Origin: Paludibacter sp.
Lineage (GTDB): Bacteria > Bacteroidota > Bacteroidia > Bacteroidales > Paludibacteraceae
Assembly (NCBI GenBank): GCA_028710895.1
Contig: JAQTTH010000010.1
Span: forward strand, 62,001-126,000
Direction of reading: 5' to 3'
DNA: 64,000 nt
Shown here: piece after piece, positions 51,830 through 60,697 of the stretch
Numbering within the stretch: the first letter of the stretch is position 1
Layout: every line of letters begins with the position of its first letter
Notes under the pieces: model-generated
What the model was told of the DNA's origin: nothing
Seen by the model: the letters and a program-made list of their open reading frames with translations, nothing else
The model's database searches: none
Program-made: the position numbers and the translations under genes

Positions 51830-54289
51830 CTATCTAAGTTTCGCTCCAAGTTTTGATTCGAAATTTCCTTGCAGCTTTTTCATAATACCTTCGATTTGGT
51901 TATCAGTAAGCGTTTTCGTTTCGTCCTGTAATAAGAAACTCACGGCATACGATTTTTTACCAGCTTCCAGATTTTTACCTTCGTAAACATCAAAAAGATT
52001 CACTTTCTTCAATAATTTTCGTTCAGTTTCAAAAGCGATTTTTTCAATTTCAGCAAAAGCAATATTTTTATCAAGCAATAATGCTAAATCGCGTTTTACT
52101 TCAGGGAATTTTGACAATTCTGCATATTGCACTTTATACTCTCCAAGTTCTGCAAGGATAGCGTTCCAATTTAAATCGGCATAATAAACTTCCTGATCAA
52201 TGTCGGCAACTTTGCGGATTTTTGGGTGGACTATACCATAAACAGCCAACTTGTGGCCTCTTGGACTATATATCGTCAATGCTTCGCTTAATAAATCATC
52301 GGCAAATTCTCCCGAAACCAGTTTGCGTAAGTTGAAGCCTAATCGTTTGAATATATTTTCTACATATGCTTTTAGTTCATAAATGCTCGATTTTTCATCT
52401 GTAGCTGTCCAGGATTGTCCGTGTTTACTTCCTGTAAGCCAAAGTCCAAGATGGAAATCTTCAGAATAGGCAGCCAATGTTTCACCTTCCTTTTTATTGT
52501 CGGCATTATAATAATAGCAATTACCAAATTCGTAGAATTTCAAATCGGCATTCCGGCGATTAATGTTACGAGCCATATTGTCCAATCCACCAAATAACAA
52601 TGTCTGACGCATAACGTTCAGATCCGAACTCAATGCGTTGATGATTTTTACACTATGAGCAGCAGGGTAGGAGGTAAGGTCTGTATAATATCCGCCTTTT
52701 GTTAATGAATTATTCAATATTTCGTTGAAGCCTTGTGCGGTTAATTGTTCTGATATCAGGTTTTGAAGCTTGTAACTATCAGGTTTAGAACTGTAGCTTA
52801 ATGTTGATTTTAGCGTTTCACCTATTTCTACATTGTTATACCCATAAATCCGAAGAATGTCTTCGATAACATCAACATCACGTTGTACATCTACACGGTA
52901 AGCCGGTACATGAAGCACATAACCTTCCTCATTCTGGCTTACAATCTTCATTTCTAATGCTCCAAGAATAGTCTCAATACTTTCTTTGCCAATGGCTTTC
53001 CCAATCAGAGTATTTATTTTACGTAATGAAACTTCCACTTCAAAAGGTTTTACTTCTTCGGGGTAAACGTCAACGATTTCGCTTGAAATTTGCCCACCGG
53101 CTACTTCCTGAATCAACAATGCACAACGTTTCAAGACATAAATAGTATTGGTCGGGTCACAACCACGCTCAAAACGGAACGAAGCATCGGTGTTTAATCC
53201 ATGGCGACGAGCTGTTTTGCGAATTGAAACCGGATTGAAGTATGCACTTTCCAGAAATACATTTTGAGTTGTTTCGGTAACTCCTGAATCCAAACCACCA
53301 AACACGCCACCAATGCACATAGGTGCTTCAGCATTGCAAATCATTAGGTCTGCGGCATTCAGTTTTCGCTCCGTTCCATCCAATGTGGTGAAAGGAGCTC
53401 CTTCGCCCAATGTTTTCACTCGTACTTCTGAACCCTTAATTTTATCAGCATCAAACGCGTGAAGTGGTTGACCTAATTCGTGTAAAACGAAGTTAGTCAC
53501 GTCAACAATGTTGTTGATTGGACGAAGTCCAATAATAAGCAGGTAGTTTTTCAGCCATTCCGGTGATTCTGCTACTTTTACGCCCGAAATTGTTACTGCC
53601 GAGTAACGTGGGCAAGCATCCGTATTTTCAACTGTTACAGGAATTGTCAGATTTGTATTTTGTACAGCAAAAGCTTCTACCGAAGGTTTTTGCAATTTTA
53701 CTGTTTTATCTTTTAGTGCAAAAAAAGCAGCTAAATCTCGTGCAACCCCAAAGTGAGAAGCTGCATCAATGCGGTTTGGAGTAATGTCTACTTCCAATAA
53801 ATAGTCACTTTTAATGCCGTAATAATCTTTAGCCAAAGTTCCGACAATGGCCTCAGCAGGAAGAACGATAATTCCATCGTGACTAGTACCGATTCCAATT
53901 TCATCCTGAGCACAAATCATTCCCAACGATTCAACTCCACGTATTTTAGAACGTTTGATAGTAAAGCTTTCGTCACCTGAGTAAAGTTTTGTTCCAACAG
54001 TAGCAACTACCACTTTCTGTCCTGCAGCAACATTTGGTGCTCCGCATACAATCTGAAGTGGTTCTTCTACGCCTACATTCACAGTTGTAACATGTAAGTG
54101 ATCTGAATTTTCATGGTTGGCGCAAGTAAGTACTTCACCGATTACCAAACCTTCCAGTCCACCTTTTACGGTTTGTACTTCTTCCACACCACCAACTTCC
54201 AGTCCAATTGAAGTTAAAGCTTTCGATAAGTCATCGGGAGTAACATCAATGTTAATGTATTGTTTTAGCCAATTATACGAAATATTCAT
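51830..54289 (-). CDS. pheT: Phenylalanine-tRNA ligase beta subunit
   Basis: Large subunit of the heterotetrameric enzyme that charges tRNA-Phe. The start is the ATG at 54289 (MNISYNWLKQYI), giving 819 residues; a -7 box at 54319 excludes the longer frame. Domains in order are an N-terminal tRNA-binding OB fold (about 40-150; GEVLTCANHENSDHLHVTTV), B3/B4 (PRYSAVTISGVKVAESPEWL, DVTNFVLHELGQPLHAFD), the B5 and core catalytic-like domains (DVIEDILRIYGYNNV), and a C-terminal anticodon-binding domain (FPEVKRDLALLLDKNIAFAE). pheS is not in this window. Confidence 0.96.
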   Translation of the reverse strand: MNISYNWLKQYINIDVTPDDLSKALTSIGLEVGGVEEVQTVKGGLEGLVIGEVLTCANHENSDHLHVTTVNVGVEEPLQIVCGAPNVAAGQKVVVATVGTKLYSGDESFTIKRSKIRGVESLGMICAQDEIGIGTSHDGIIVLPAEAIVGTLAKDYYGIKSDYLLEVDITPNRIDAASHFGVARDLAAFFALKDKTVKLQKPSVEAFAVQNTNLTIPVTVENTDACPRYSAVTISGVKVAESPEWLKNYLLIIGLRPINNIVDVTNFVLHELGQPLHAFDADKIKGSEVRVKTLGEGAPFTTLDGTERKLNAADLMICNAEAPMCIGGVFGGLDSGVTETTQNVFLESAYFNPVSIRKTARRHGLNTDASFRFERGCDPTNTIYVLKRCALLIQEVAGGQISSEIVDVYPEEVKPFEVEVSLRKINTLIGKAIGKESIETILGALEMKIVSQNEEGYVLHVPAYRVDVQRDVDVIEDILRIYGYNNVEIGETLKSTLSYSSKPDSYKLQNLISEQLTAQGFNEILNNSLTKGGYYTDLTSYPAAHSVKIINALSSDLNVMRQTLLFGGLDNMARNINRRNADLKFYEFGNCYYYNADNKKEGETLAAYSEDFHLGLWLTGSKHGQSWTATDEKSSIYELKAYVENIFKRLGFNLRKLVSGEFADDLLSEALTIYSPRGHKLAVYGIVHPKIRKVADIDQEVYYADLNWNAILAELGEYKVQYAELSKFPEVKRDLALLLDKNIAFAEIEKIAFETERKLLKKVNLFDVYEGKNLEAGKKSYAVSFLLQDETKTLTDNQIEGIMKKLQGNFESKLGAKLR

Positions 54290-54318
54290 AACGATTTTAT
54301 TGTATTTTTTTAAAGGCA

Positions 54319-54326
54319 CAAAGATA
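54319..54326 (-). promoter_or_regulatory. -7 box of pheT
   Basis: TATCTTTG on the minus strand, 30 bp before the ATG at 54289; no clear -33. Confidence 0.5.
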
Positions 54327-54464
54327 CTATTTATTTTAGAGTTTTGGGCTTGAACATTCAGAAAAATGAACTCATATTTACTAATATTTAGTGAGTTGCA
54401 CTTGGGTTATTTGTTTGTAAACTTGATTATTTAAAGTTCTTTAATACTATAATTCTGCACATTA

Positions 54465-54497
54465 ATTGATGATATGTGTATTTATTCATTATTTTTG
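54465..54497 (+). promoter_or_regulatory. Promoter of the acyl-CoA ligase gene
   Basis: ATTG at 54465-54468 and TATTTTTG at 54490-54497, spacer 21. It lies downstream of the upstream in-frame ATG at 54476 and so decides for the start at 54533. Confidence 0.55.
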
Positions 54498-54532
54498 TAC
54501 GTAATAAAATTAAAACTAAAAGTCACCCTACA

Positions 54533-56242
54533 ATGATTCAGGAAAACTTTATTCGTCTTTTCGAAGATTCATTTCGAAACAATTGGGAGCTGCCCGCATA
54601 TAGTAACTATGGCGAAGATCTTACTATGACTTATGCCGATGTTGCCAAGCGTGTTGCTAAAATTCATATTTTGTTCGAGCAGTGCAAGCTAAAACCAAAT
54701 GATAAAGTATCACTGATTGGTAGGAATAATGCAAACTGGGCGATTACCTATTTGGCTACAGTTACGTATGGAGCAATTGTTGTCCCAATTCTGCAGGACT
54801 TTAATCCTAACGATGTTCATCATATAACTAATCACTCAGAATCAACATTGCTTTTCGCAGGTGATAATATTTGGGAGAATCTGGAAGAAGAAAAGTTGAC
54901 AACTGTAAAAGCTGTTTTCTCACTCACAGGATTTCAGTGTGTTACATTGTTGAATAAAGAGCCAAAGCCTGAATTATCAGAATCTGAAGTTCACGAGCAA
55001 TTGGTTGTGAAATATTTACAGCCGGATTATATTAATAGTCTTTTCCATGCAAAATATCCACAGGGTTTTTATCGGGATCATGTCCGCTACATTGATAAAC
55101 CGAATAGTGAGATTATCTCAATCAATTATACCTCCGGGACAACCGGTTTTAGCAAGGGGGTTTTGACTTCCGGAAATGCATTAGCAGGTAATATTACTTT
55201 TGGTTTGAGAACGGGGTTGGTTGCTCCGCGATATAAAATTATTTCATTTTTACCTCTGGCACATGCTTATGGTTGTGCATTTGAATTTTTGACATCAACT
55301 TGTGCCGGCTGTCATATTCACTTTATTGGAAAAATTCCATCGCCCAAAATTTTATTGACAGCATTTGCTGAAATAAAACCAAACGTCGTGTTTTTGGTTC
55401 CGCTTATTGTTGAGAAAATTTATAAAAAGCAAATTCAACCTCTTTTGGCAAAACCGTCTATGCGTTGGGTTCTGAGCATCCCATTTCTTGACCAGCCCAT
55501 TTTAGCTCAAATTCGAAAGAAGTTGATGGATGCTTTTGGTGGAGAGTTTTCTCAAATTGTAATTGGGGGAGCACCTCTAAACGCTGAAGTCGAAGAGTTT
55601 TTTGCTAAGATTAAATTTCCATACACTGTAGGGTATGGAATGACTGAATGTGCACCACTCATTAGTTATGTTGATAGTAAAGACTTTATTCCAAAATCGG
55701 CAGGAAAACTCCTTGATGTAATGGAATTAAAGCTCCTAAATCAAGATTTGGAAACTGGTGTAGGCGAAATTTGTGTTCGTGGAGAGAATCTTATGTCGGG
55801 GTATTTTAAAAACGCAGAGGCTACTGAGCAGGTAATTGATAGTGAAGGTTGGCTTCATACAGGAGATTTGGGTACGGTTGATTCTGAAAATAACATCTTT
55901 ATCCGGGGGCGAAATAAAACAATGATTTTAAGTGGAAGTGGTCAAAATATATATCCGGAAGAAATAGAGGCTAAGCTAAATAATATGCCGTATGTAATGG
56001 AAAGTCTTGTAATTGAAAGTAATGGCAAATTAGTAGCACTTGTTTGTCCTGATTATGAGGCTGTTGATTCTGAGGGCGTTGACCATAATCAATTGGAGGG
56101 TTTAATGGAAGAAAATCGCAGATTACTCAATTCGATGGTTGCTGCTTACGAAGGTGTTTCAAAGATTCAACTTTATCCACACGAATTTGAGAAAACACCT
56201 AAGAAAAGTATTAAACGCTATCTGTATTCTACAAAAGCATAA
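54533..56242 (+). CDS. AMP-dependent acyl-CoA ligase (long-chain fatty-acid type)
   Basis: Activates a carboxylic acid, probably a fatty acid, to acyl-AMP and acyl-CoA. From the ATG at 54533 the protein has 569 residues. The adenylation core motifs are SINYTSGTTGFSKGV (P-loop), YGMTECAPLISY, GWLHTGDLGTVD and the hinge/lysine region RGRNKTMILSGSGQNIYPEE, with EKTPKKSIKRYLY near the end. The MTECAP variant and length match Bacteroidetes long-chain-fatty-acid-CoA ligase-like proteins. Single gene. Confidence 0.92.
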   Translation: MIQENFIRLFEDSFRNNWELPAYSNYGEDLTMTYADVAKRVAKIHILFEQCKLKPNDKVSLIGRNNANWAITYLATVTYGAIVVPILQDFNPNDVHHITNHSESTLLFAGDNIWENLEEEKLTTVKAVFSLTGFQCVTLLNKEPKPELSESEVHEQLVVKYLQPDYINSLFHAKYPQGFYRDHVRYIDKPNSEIISINYTSGTTGFSKGVLTSGNALAGNITFGLRTGLVAPRYKIISFLPLAHAYGCAFEFLTSTCAGCHIHFIGKIPSPKILLTAFAEIKPNVVFLVPLIVEKIYKKQIQPLLAKPSMRWVLSIPFLDQPILAQIRKKLMDAFGGEFSQIVIGGAPLNAEVEEFFAKIKFPYTVGYGMTECAPLISYVDSKDFIPKSAGKLLDVMELKLLNQDLETGVGEICVRGENLMSGYFKNAEATEQVIDSEGWLHTGDLGTVDSENNIFIRGRNKTMILSGSGQNIYPEEIEAKLNNMPYVMESLVIESNGKLVALVCPDYEAVDSEGVDHNQLEGLMEENRRLLNSMVAAYEGVSKIQLYPHEFEKTPKKSIKRYLYSTKA

Positions 56243-56348
56243 GGATTATATATGGTCTGATTATTAGATTGTTATGTTTCTGTCAAAATGACACTGAAAA
56301 AAAATAAAAAAAAGAACAGATTTAATAATGGATAATAAAATAATGTTG

Positions 56349-56356
56349 TATCTTTG
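56349..56356 (+). promoter_or_regulatory. -7 box of lipoprotein cassette copy 1
   Basis: TATCTTTG fits TAnnTTTG. The sequence after it (gattttgaa, then acatgttaaattttaaa) is shared with cassette copy 2. Confidence 0.55.
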
Positions 56357-56407
56357 CAGCGATTTTGAATAACAAAATTAACATGTTAAATTTTAAAGGT
56401 TAAAGAA

Positions 56408-56572
56408 ATGAAAAAAGTATTTTTATTTTGCGTTGTAGCTTTGGCTTTCGCATCTTGCGCTCCTAAAGCAGCTGATCAAGCTACTACTGCTGATTCTACA
56501 GTTGTTGCTGTTGATTCTGCTGCTGTTGATTCTGCTGCTGTTGATACAGCTGCTGTTGATTCAGTTAAGTAA
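56408..56572 (+). CDS. Small repeat lipoprotein, copy 1
   Basis: A 54-residue lipoprotein: signal MKKVFLFCVVALAFASC with lipobox FASC (Cys17), then APKAAD, then a Ala/Val/Asp/Ser repeat with a five-residue period (VDSAA in tandem) ending DSVK. The mature part is only about 38 residues long, without Trp, Tyr, Phe or further Cys, and probably extended in structure. It has its own promoter and terminator. An almost identical second copy follows at 56826. Function is unknown; an abundant envelope spacer or surface lipoprotein is possible. Confidence 0.8.
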   Translation: MKKVFLFCVVALAFASCAPKAADQATTADSTVVAVDSAAVDSAAVDTAAVDSVK

Positions 56573-56602
56573 TCAAGGCTCACGTAAACTTATTTACGAA
56601 GC

Positions 56603-56638
56603 AAAAGTCCGTTAGAATATTCTAATGGACTTTTTTTT
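56603..56638 (+). terminator. Terminator of lipoprotein cassette copy 1
   Basis: 14-bp stem (56603-56616, 56621-56634; one G-U pair) with aagtcc/ggactt core, then eight T. Confidence 0.85.
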
Positions 56639-56764
56639 GAACAAAAAATAGCAGAAAATATCGAATTTATAATAATTTTAGCTCTTGATATCATAAAAAT
56701 GATTCAAACCAAAAAATATTTTAAAAAAAACCGATATTTATTAATGCGGATTAAAAAAATGATG

Positions 56765-56772
56765 TACCTTTG
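56765..56772 (+). promoter_or_regulatory. -7 box of lipoprotein cassette copy 2
   Basis: TACCTTTG, placed as in copy 1 relative to the shared leader sequence. Confidence 0.55.
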
Positions 56773-56825
56773 TGTCGATTTTGAATTGCAAAACAAACAT
56801 GTTAAATTTTAAAAGTTTAAAACAA

Positions 56826-56990
56826 ATGAAAAAAGTATTTTTATTTTTTGTGGTAGCTATGGCTTTCGCATCTTGTGCTCCTAAAGCAGCTGAAACTGCT
56901 CCTGCTACTGACTCTACAGTTGTTGCTGTTGATTCTGCTGCTGTTGACTCTGCTGCTGTTGATAGCGCAAAAGTTGATTCAGTTAAGTAA
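56826..56990 (+). CDS. Small repeat lipoprotein, copy 2
   Basis: Second 54-residue lipoprotein, start at 56826 (MKKVFLFFVVAMAFASC) because the promoter box lies downstream of the longer frame's beginning. It shares the signal peptide, the APKAA start and the VDSAA repeat with copy 1. Differences are mostly at residues 8, 12 and 23-29 and in the last repeat (SAKVDSVK). The lengths are the same, so the two arose by tandem duplication of the whole cassette followed by limited drift. Confidence 0.82.
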   Translation: MKKVFLFFVVAMAFASCAPKAAETAPATDSTVVAVDSAAVDSAAVDSAKVDSVK

Positions 56991-57030
56991 TTTAAAAAGC
57001 TAACGCAAAAAGAAATTCTTGCTGGCATTT

Positions 57031-57062
57031 AAGTCCGTTATTTCGATAACGGACTTTTTTTT
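57031..57062 (+). terminator. Terminator of lipoprotein cassette copy 2
   Basis: 11-bp stem aagtccgttat/ataacggactt with a TTCG tetraloop (57031-57056) and a T-run. Confidence 0.92.
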
Positions 57063-57092
57063 ATGAATAAATGCCAATCCAAGCATTTTTTG

Positions 57093-57100
57093 TACCTTTG
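57093..57100 (+). promoter_or_regulatory. -7 box of hisG
   Basis: TACCTTTG fits TAnnTTTG, 27 bp before the ATG. Confidence 0.5.
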
Positions 57101-57127
57101 TAGAATTAAAAATTAAATATAGAGATT

Positions 57128-57979
57128 ATGTTACGAATTGCTGTACAGGCTAAAGGAAGATTATTTGAGGAAACAATGTTATTGCTTACCGAATCAGGTA
57201 TAAAACTTGAATCAGGTAAACGTTTATTACTTTTACCTGCCAGGAATTTTCCTATTGAAGTTTTATTTCTTCGTGATGATGATATTCCTCAAACTGTAGC
57301 CGATGGTGTTGCAGATATTGGTATTGTAGGTGAGAATGAATATGCAGAGAAAAAGAAAAATGCAATAATTACTAAAAGATTAGGTTTTAGTAAATGTCGT
57401 CTTTCGCTTGCAATTCCCAAAGAAGTAGATTATAAAGATATTTCATGGTTTAATGATAAAATAATTGCAACTTCATATCCGGAAATTCTGAAAGATTTTT
57501 TGAAAGAAAAAAATGTAAATGCTGATATACATGTAATTACTGGTTCTGTAGAGGTCGCCCCTGGTATCGGTTTGGCTGATGCGATTTTTGATATTGTAAG
57601 TTCCGGTAGTACATTGGTTACTAACCACCTGAAAGAGGTTGAAGTACTTATGAAGTCTGAGGCTCTACTAATTTCAAATCCTAATTTGTCAGCAGAAAAG
57701 CAAGCAATTTTAGATACGCTTTTATTTAGAATTGAGGCTGTACAGATGGCTGAAGATAAGAAATATGTGTTGATGAATGTTCCTACTGCGAATATCGATA
57801 AGATTATCGAAGTGCTACCGGGAATGAAAAGCCCCACAATTATGCCTTTGGCAAAGGAAGGCTGGAATTCACTTCATGTAGTTATTGATGAAAAGGGTTT
57901 TTGGGATATTATTGGAAAATTGAAAGCTTTAGGGGCAGAAGGAATTCTTGTGATTCCAATTGAAAAAATGATTTTATAG
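57128..57979 (+). CDS. hisG: ATP phosphoribosyltransferase, long form
   Basis: First step of histidine synthesis, joining ATP and PRPP. At 283 residues it is the long HisG with its own C-terminal ACT-like regulatory domain (about 210-283; YVLMNVPTANIDKIIEVLPG, SLHVVIDEKGFWDIIGKLKA), so it does not need HisZ. The catalytic part has GRLFEETMLLLTESGI, VADGVADIGIVGENEYAE and the PRPP-binding DAIFDIVSSGSTLVTNHLKE. The next gene is coaX, not hisD, so this hisG is separated from the rest of a his operon at least within the window. Confidence 0.95.
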   Translation: MLRIAVQAKGRLFEETMLLLTESGIKLESGKRLLLLPARNFPIEVLFLRDDDIPQTVADGVADIGIVGENEYAEKKKNAIITKRLGFSKCRLSLAIPKEVDYKDISWFNDKIIATSYPEILKDFLKEKNVNADIHVITGSVEVAPGIGLADAIFDIVSSGSTLVTNHLKEVEVLMKSEALLISNPNLSAEKQAILDTLLFRIEAVQMAEDKKYVLMNVPTANIDKIIEVLPGMKSPTIMPLAKEGWNSLHVVIDEKGFWDIIGKLKALGAEGILVIPIEKMIL

Positions 57980-58045
57980 AAAATCAAAAGCATTTTAAAT
58001 CTATAATTCAAAGTCAACTAACTTCTTATTTATTCTATAATTAAT

Positions 58046-58774
58046 ATGAATTTATGTATTGACCAGGGAAACACAAGTACAAAAATTGGCGTATTTGATC
58101 AGGATGTTTTGATTGAAACTGCAGTTTTCGATGAGTTTGGAGAAAATGAATTATCTCAACTTTTTACTAAATTTCCAATAAATGCAAGCATTTTGTCGAG
58201 TGTTAGGCTGGTTGATCAACAATTCTTAGAATATCTGAAATCAATTTCACCTTTTTTTATTGAATTGTCGCATGATACATCCATTCCAGTTGTAAATGCG
58301 TACGAAACTCCTGAAACTTTGGGAAAGGACAGATTGGCTGCCGTTGTAGGTGCATCTTTTCTTAAGCAAGGAAATGATATTTTGGTAATTGATGCCGGAA
58401 CAGCTGTTACGTATGACTTTGTTGACTCCAATTCAGTCTATCACGGTGGAAATATTGCTCCGGGTTTAAATATGCGGTTAAGAGCAATGCATGATTTTAC
58501 GCAGAAATTACCTTTGGTTGAACCTGTAACCGATACTCCCATGCTAGGGAAAGATACGCAGTCAGCTTTAGCCGCGGGAGCTTTAAATGGAATTATTTTC
58601 GAAATAGAAGGTTATATTAATCATCTAAAAATTAAATATCCTCAACTTTTAGTATTTTTAACAGGTGGTAGCACTTTTTACTTTATTTCGAAGCTAAAAA
58701 ATGCCATCTTTGCAGAAAGAAATTTAGTGTTAATCGGTCTCAACCGTATCCTTCAATATAATGTACAAAAATAA
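58046..58774 (+). CDS. coaX: Type III pantothenate kinase
   Basis: Phosphorylates pantothenate in CoA synthesis. The 242-residue protein has the acetate-kinase-superfamily phosphate motif DQGNTSTKIGVFDQD at the N-terminus, LGKDRLAAVVGA, the DAGTAVTYDFVDSN motif with the catalytic Asp, and GGNIAPGLNMRLRAMHDFT. It overlaps the outer-membrane protein gene by 14 nt. Confidence 0.95.
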   Translation: MNLCIDQGNTSTKIGVFDQDVLIETAVFDEFGENELSQLFTKFPINASILSSVRLVDQQFLEYLKSISPFFIELSHDTSIPVVNAYETPETLGKDRLAAVVGASFLKQGNDILVIDAGTAVTYDFVDSNSVYHGGNIAPGLNMRLRAMHDFTQKLPLVEPVTDTPMLGKDTQSALAAGALNGIIFEIEGYINHLKIKYPQLLVFLTGGSTFYFISKLKNAIFAERNLVLIGLNRILQYNVQK

Positions 58775-60023
58775 GGTTTCTCTTCTCGTACTTTCATTGC
58801 TATTTCTTGCACAATTTGCAGTTGCACAGAATAATACAAATTCGCCCTATACCCGTTTCGGATTTGGCGACATAAGTGATACCAACGCCGGTGAGCAACG
58901 GGCAATGGGAGGTGTCGCTATAGGGTCGCGTGCAAATTACAGCATTAATACAGTCAACCCGGCCTCGTATAGTGCTGTTGATAGTATGACTTTTATGTTT
59001 GATATTGGAGTTTCGCCATTAATTTCACGGTTTTCAAATGCATCAGGTTCTAAAACCACTTATAATGCTAACCTGGAATACATTACTATGCAGTTTCCCC
59101 TGGCTAAGAATATAGGATTTAGTGCAGGATTACTTCCATATTCATTTGCCGGTTATAATTTTTATCGCAATGATACACTTTATACTGGAATTAAAGATTT
59201 TGATACTATTCCAAATCGAACTAAATTTTGGGGACAAGGTGGTTTTAGCCAGGTTTATGCCGGGCTTTCTGCCAATCTGTTTAATCACGTGTCATTAGGA
59301 TTAAATGCCTATTACATGTATGGTAGTGTTGACAATAATCGCAGTATGCGCTTGACAAATGCTTCTGATTCAACTGTTCAATATAACACAATTACAGCAA
59401 AAAGTTTCCGTTTTCGCTATGGTGCGCAGTTCTACAATACTTTTGCAAAAAAGCATGATGTAACTTTAGGATTAATTTATGAGCAAGGTGCCAAATTAAA
59501 TGGGAGTTTTTCTCAAATAACCAATAGTGTATTAAGCGAAACAACCGTGGCATCTAAAAATGATAGTGTTTTTGAGCTTCCTACAATGTTTGGAGTTGGA
59601 TTATACTATACATACGATAAACGATTATCAATAGGTTTGGATTATACGTTACAAGAATGGAAAAACGCAAAATTCTTTGGAAAAACTGATTCGTTAAGTA
59701 ACCGTTCTAAAATTGCTTTAGGTGTTGAGTATTTACCTAACCCAAGAGGACGTAAATTTGCTGAAAGAATTCGTTATCGCGCCGGATTTAATATGAGTGA
59801 TTCGTATTATAAAGTAAATGGAGGCATTCAACCTAAAAATTATGGATTAAGTTTGGGAGTTGGCTTACCTCTTTATAACAACGTTACAAATACTGTAACC
59901 ATGCTGAATGCTTCCGTTGAATATGGAAAAATTGGAGCCACAAACTTATTGAGAGAGGATTATTTTAAGTTCACATTGAATGTTGCATTTAATGAGCATT
60001 GGTTCTTTAAACGCAAACTTTAA
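58761..60023 (+). CDS. Outer-membrane protein (FadL/OmpP1-like)
   Basis: A 420-residue exported beta-barrel: signal peptide ending FAVAQ (about 23). The mature start NNTNSPYTRFGFGDISDTNA and the EQRAMGGVAIGSRANYSINT segment are typical of Bacteroidales FadL/OmpP1-like barrels that follow coaX. Repeated amphipathic strands run to the end (FTLNVAFNEHWFFKRKL). It may transport hydrophobic compounds, but this is not shown by sequence. It overlaps coaX by 14 nt and precedes lptC by 26 bp, forming coaX-omp-lptC. Confidence 0.78.
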   Translation: MYKNKVSLLVLSLLFLAQFAVAQNNTNSPYTRFGFGDISDTNAGEQRAMGGVAIGSRANYSINTVNPASYSAVDSMTFMFDIGVSPLISRFSNASGSKTTYNANLEYITMQFPLAKNIGFSAGLLPYSFAGYNFYRNDTLYTGIKDFDTIPNRTKFWGQGGFSQVYAGLSANLFNHVSLGLNAYYMYGSVDNNRSMRLTNASDSTVQYNTITAKSFRFRYGAQFYNTFAKKHDVTLGLIYEQGAKLNGSFSQITNSVLSETTVASKNDSVFELPTMFGVGLYYTYDKRLSIGLDYTLQEWKNAKFFGKTDSLSNRSKIALGVEYLPNPRGRKFAERIRYRAGFNMSDSYYKVNGGIQPKNYGLSLGVGLPLYNNVTNTVTMLNASVEYGKIGATNLLREDYFKFTLNVAFNEHWFFKRKL

Positions 60024-60049
60024 AAATAACGGCTCACAACTTTTTGAAA

Positions 60050-60628
60050 ATGATTTCTAACGTTCGCTTTTCTTATATCAAAGTTTTTATCCTCTTTTTT
60101 TCTACTTTATTTGCGATTGTTGCATGTAGTAATGAAGATAAACCGGAGAAGATAGGTGCTATTGCAGATCGTTCGGCAATGCCGAGATTACATGAAACCG
60201 AAATTACCACCATTATTTCTGACTCCGGAATAACACGATATCGTATGACAACTCCCCGTTGGGATATTTACGATAAAGCGAGTCAACCTCACTGGGAATT
60301 TCCAAAAGGCATATATTTTGAACAATTTGATAAGAATTTGAAAATTATTACGAATATTCAAAGTCAGCATGCCCGTTATTATGAGAATGAAAAATTGTGG
60401 GATTTGAGAGGCAAGGTAAAGATGACTAATGTTCAAGGTCAGCTTTTTGAAACCGAACAATTATTGTGGAACCAGGTGCAGGAACGATTTTATTCCGATA
60501 GTCTGATTAAAATTACTGAACCAACCAGAATTATAAAAGGGATTGGTTTTGAATCAAATCAGGCAATGACGCATTATACAATCCGAAAAATTCAGGGTAT
60601 ATTTCCCGTTGATGAAAAAAAAAAATAG
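60050..60628 (+). CDS. lptC: LPS export protein LptC (lipoprotein form)
   Basis: Links the LptB2FG extractor to LptA in lipopolysaccharide transport. The start is the ATG at 60050, not the TTG two codons upstream. The 192-residue product has a signal/anchor (FSYIKVFILFFSTLFAIVAC) with a lipobox, then the OstA/LptC-like beta-jellyroll: SGITRYRMTTPRWDIYDKAS, PKGIYFEQFDKNLKI, ARYYENEKLWDLRGKVKMTN and GQLFETEQLLWNQVQERFYS. These strands are the family signature. Confidence 0.88.
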   Translation: MISNVRFSYIKVFILFFSTLFAIVACSNEDKPEKIGAIADRSAMPRLHETEITTIISDSGITRYRMTTPRWDIYDKASQPHWEFPKGIYFEQFDKNLKIITNIQSQHARYYENEKLWDLRGKVKMTNVQGQLFETEQLLWNQVQERFYSDSLIKITEPTRIIKGIGFESNQAMTHYTIRKIQGIFPVDEKKK

Positions 60629-60638
60629 CATTTAGATT

Positions 60639-60682
60639 ATAAAAAAGGCCTTATTCATTATGTTGAATAAGGCCTTTTTTAT
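60639..60682. terminator. Bidirectional terminator lptC / glmM
   Basis: Perfect 19-bp inverted repeat (60639-60657, 60664-60682) with aaggcctt-type core and A/T runs at both ends. Confidence 0.92.
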
Positions 60683-60697
60683 TTGGAATTTTTTTGA

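Noticed and set aside
56408-56990. CRISPR-like or tandem-repeat array
   Set aside because: The repeats are codons of two small lipoproteins with an Ala-Val-Asp-Ser pattern; there are no spacers and no cas genes.
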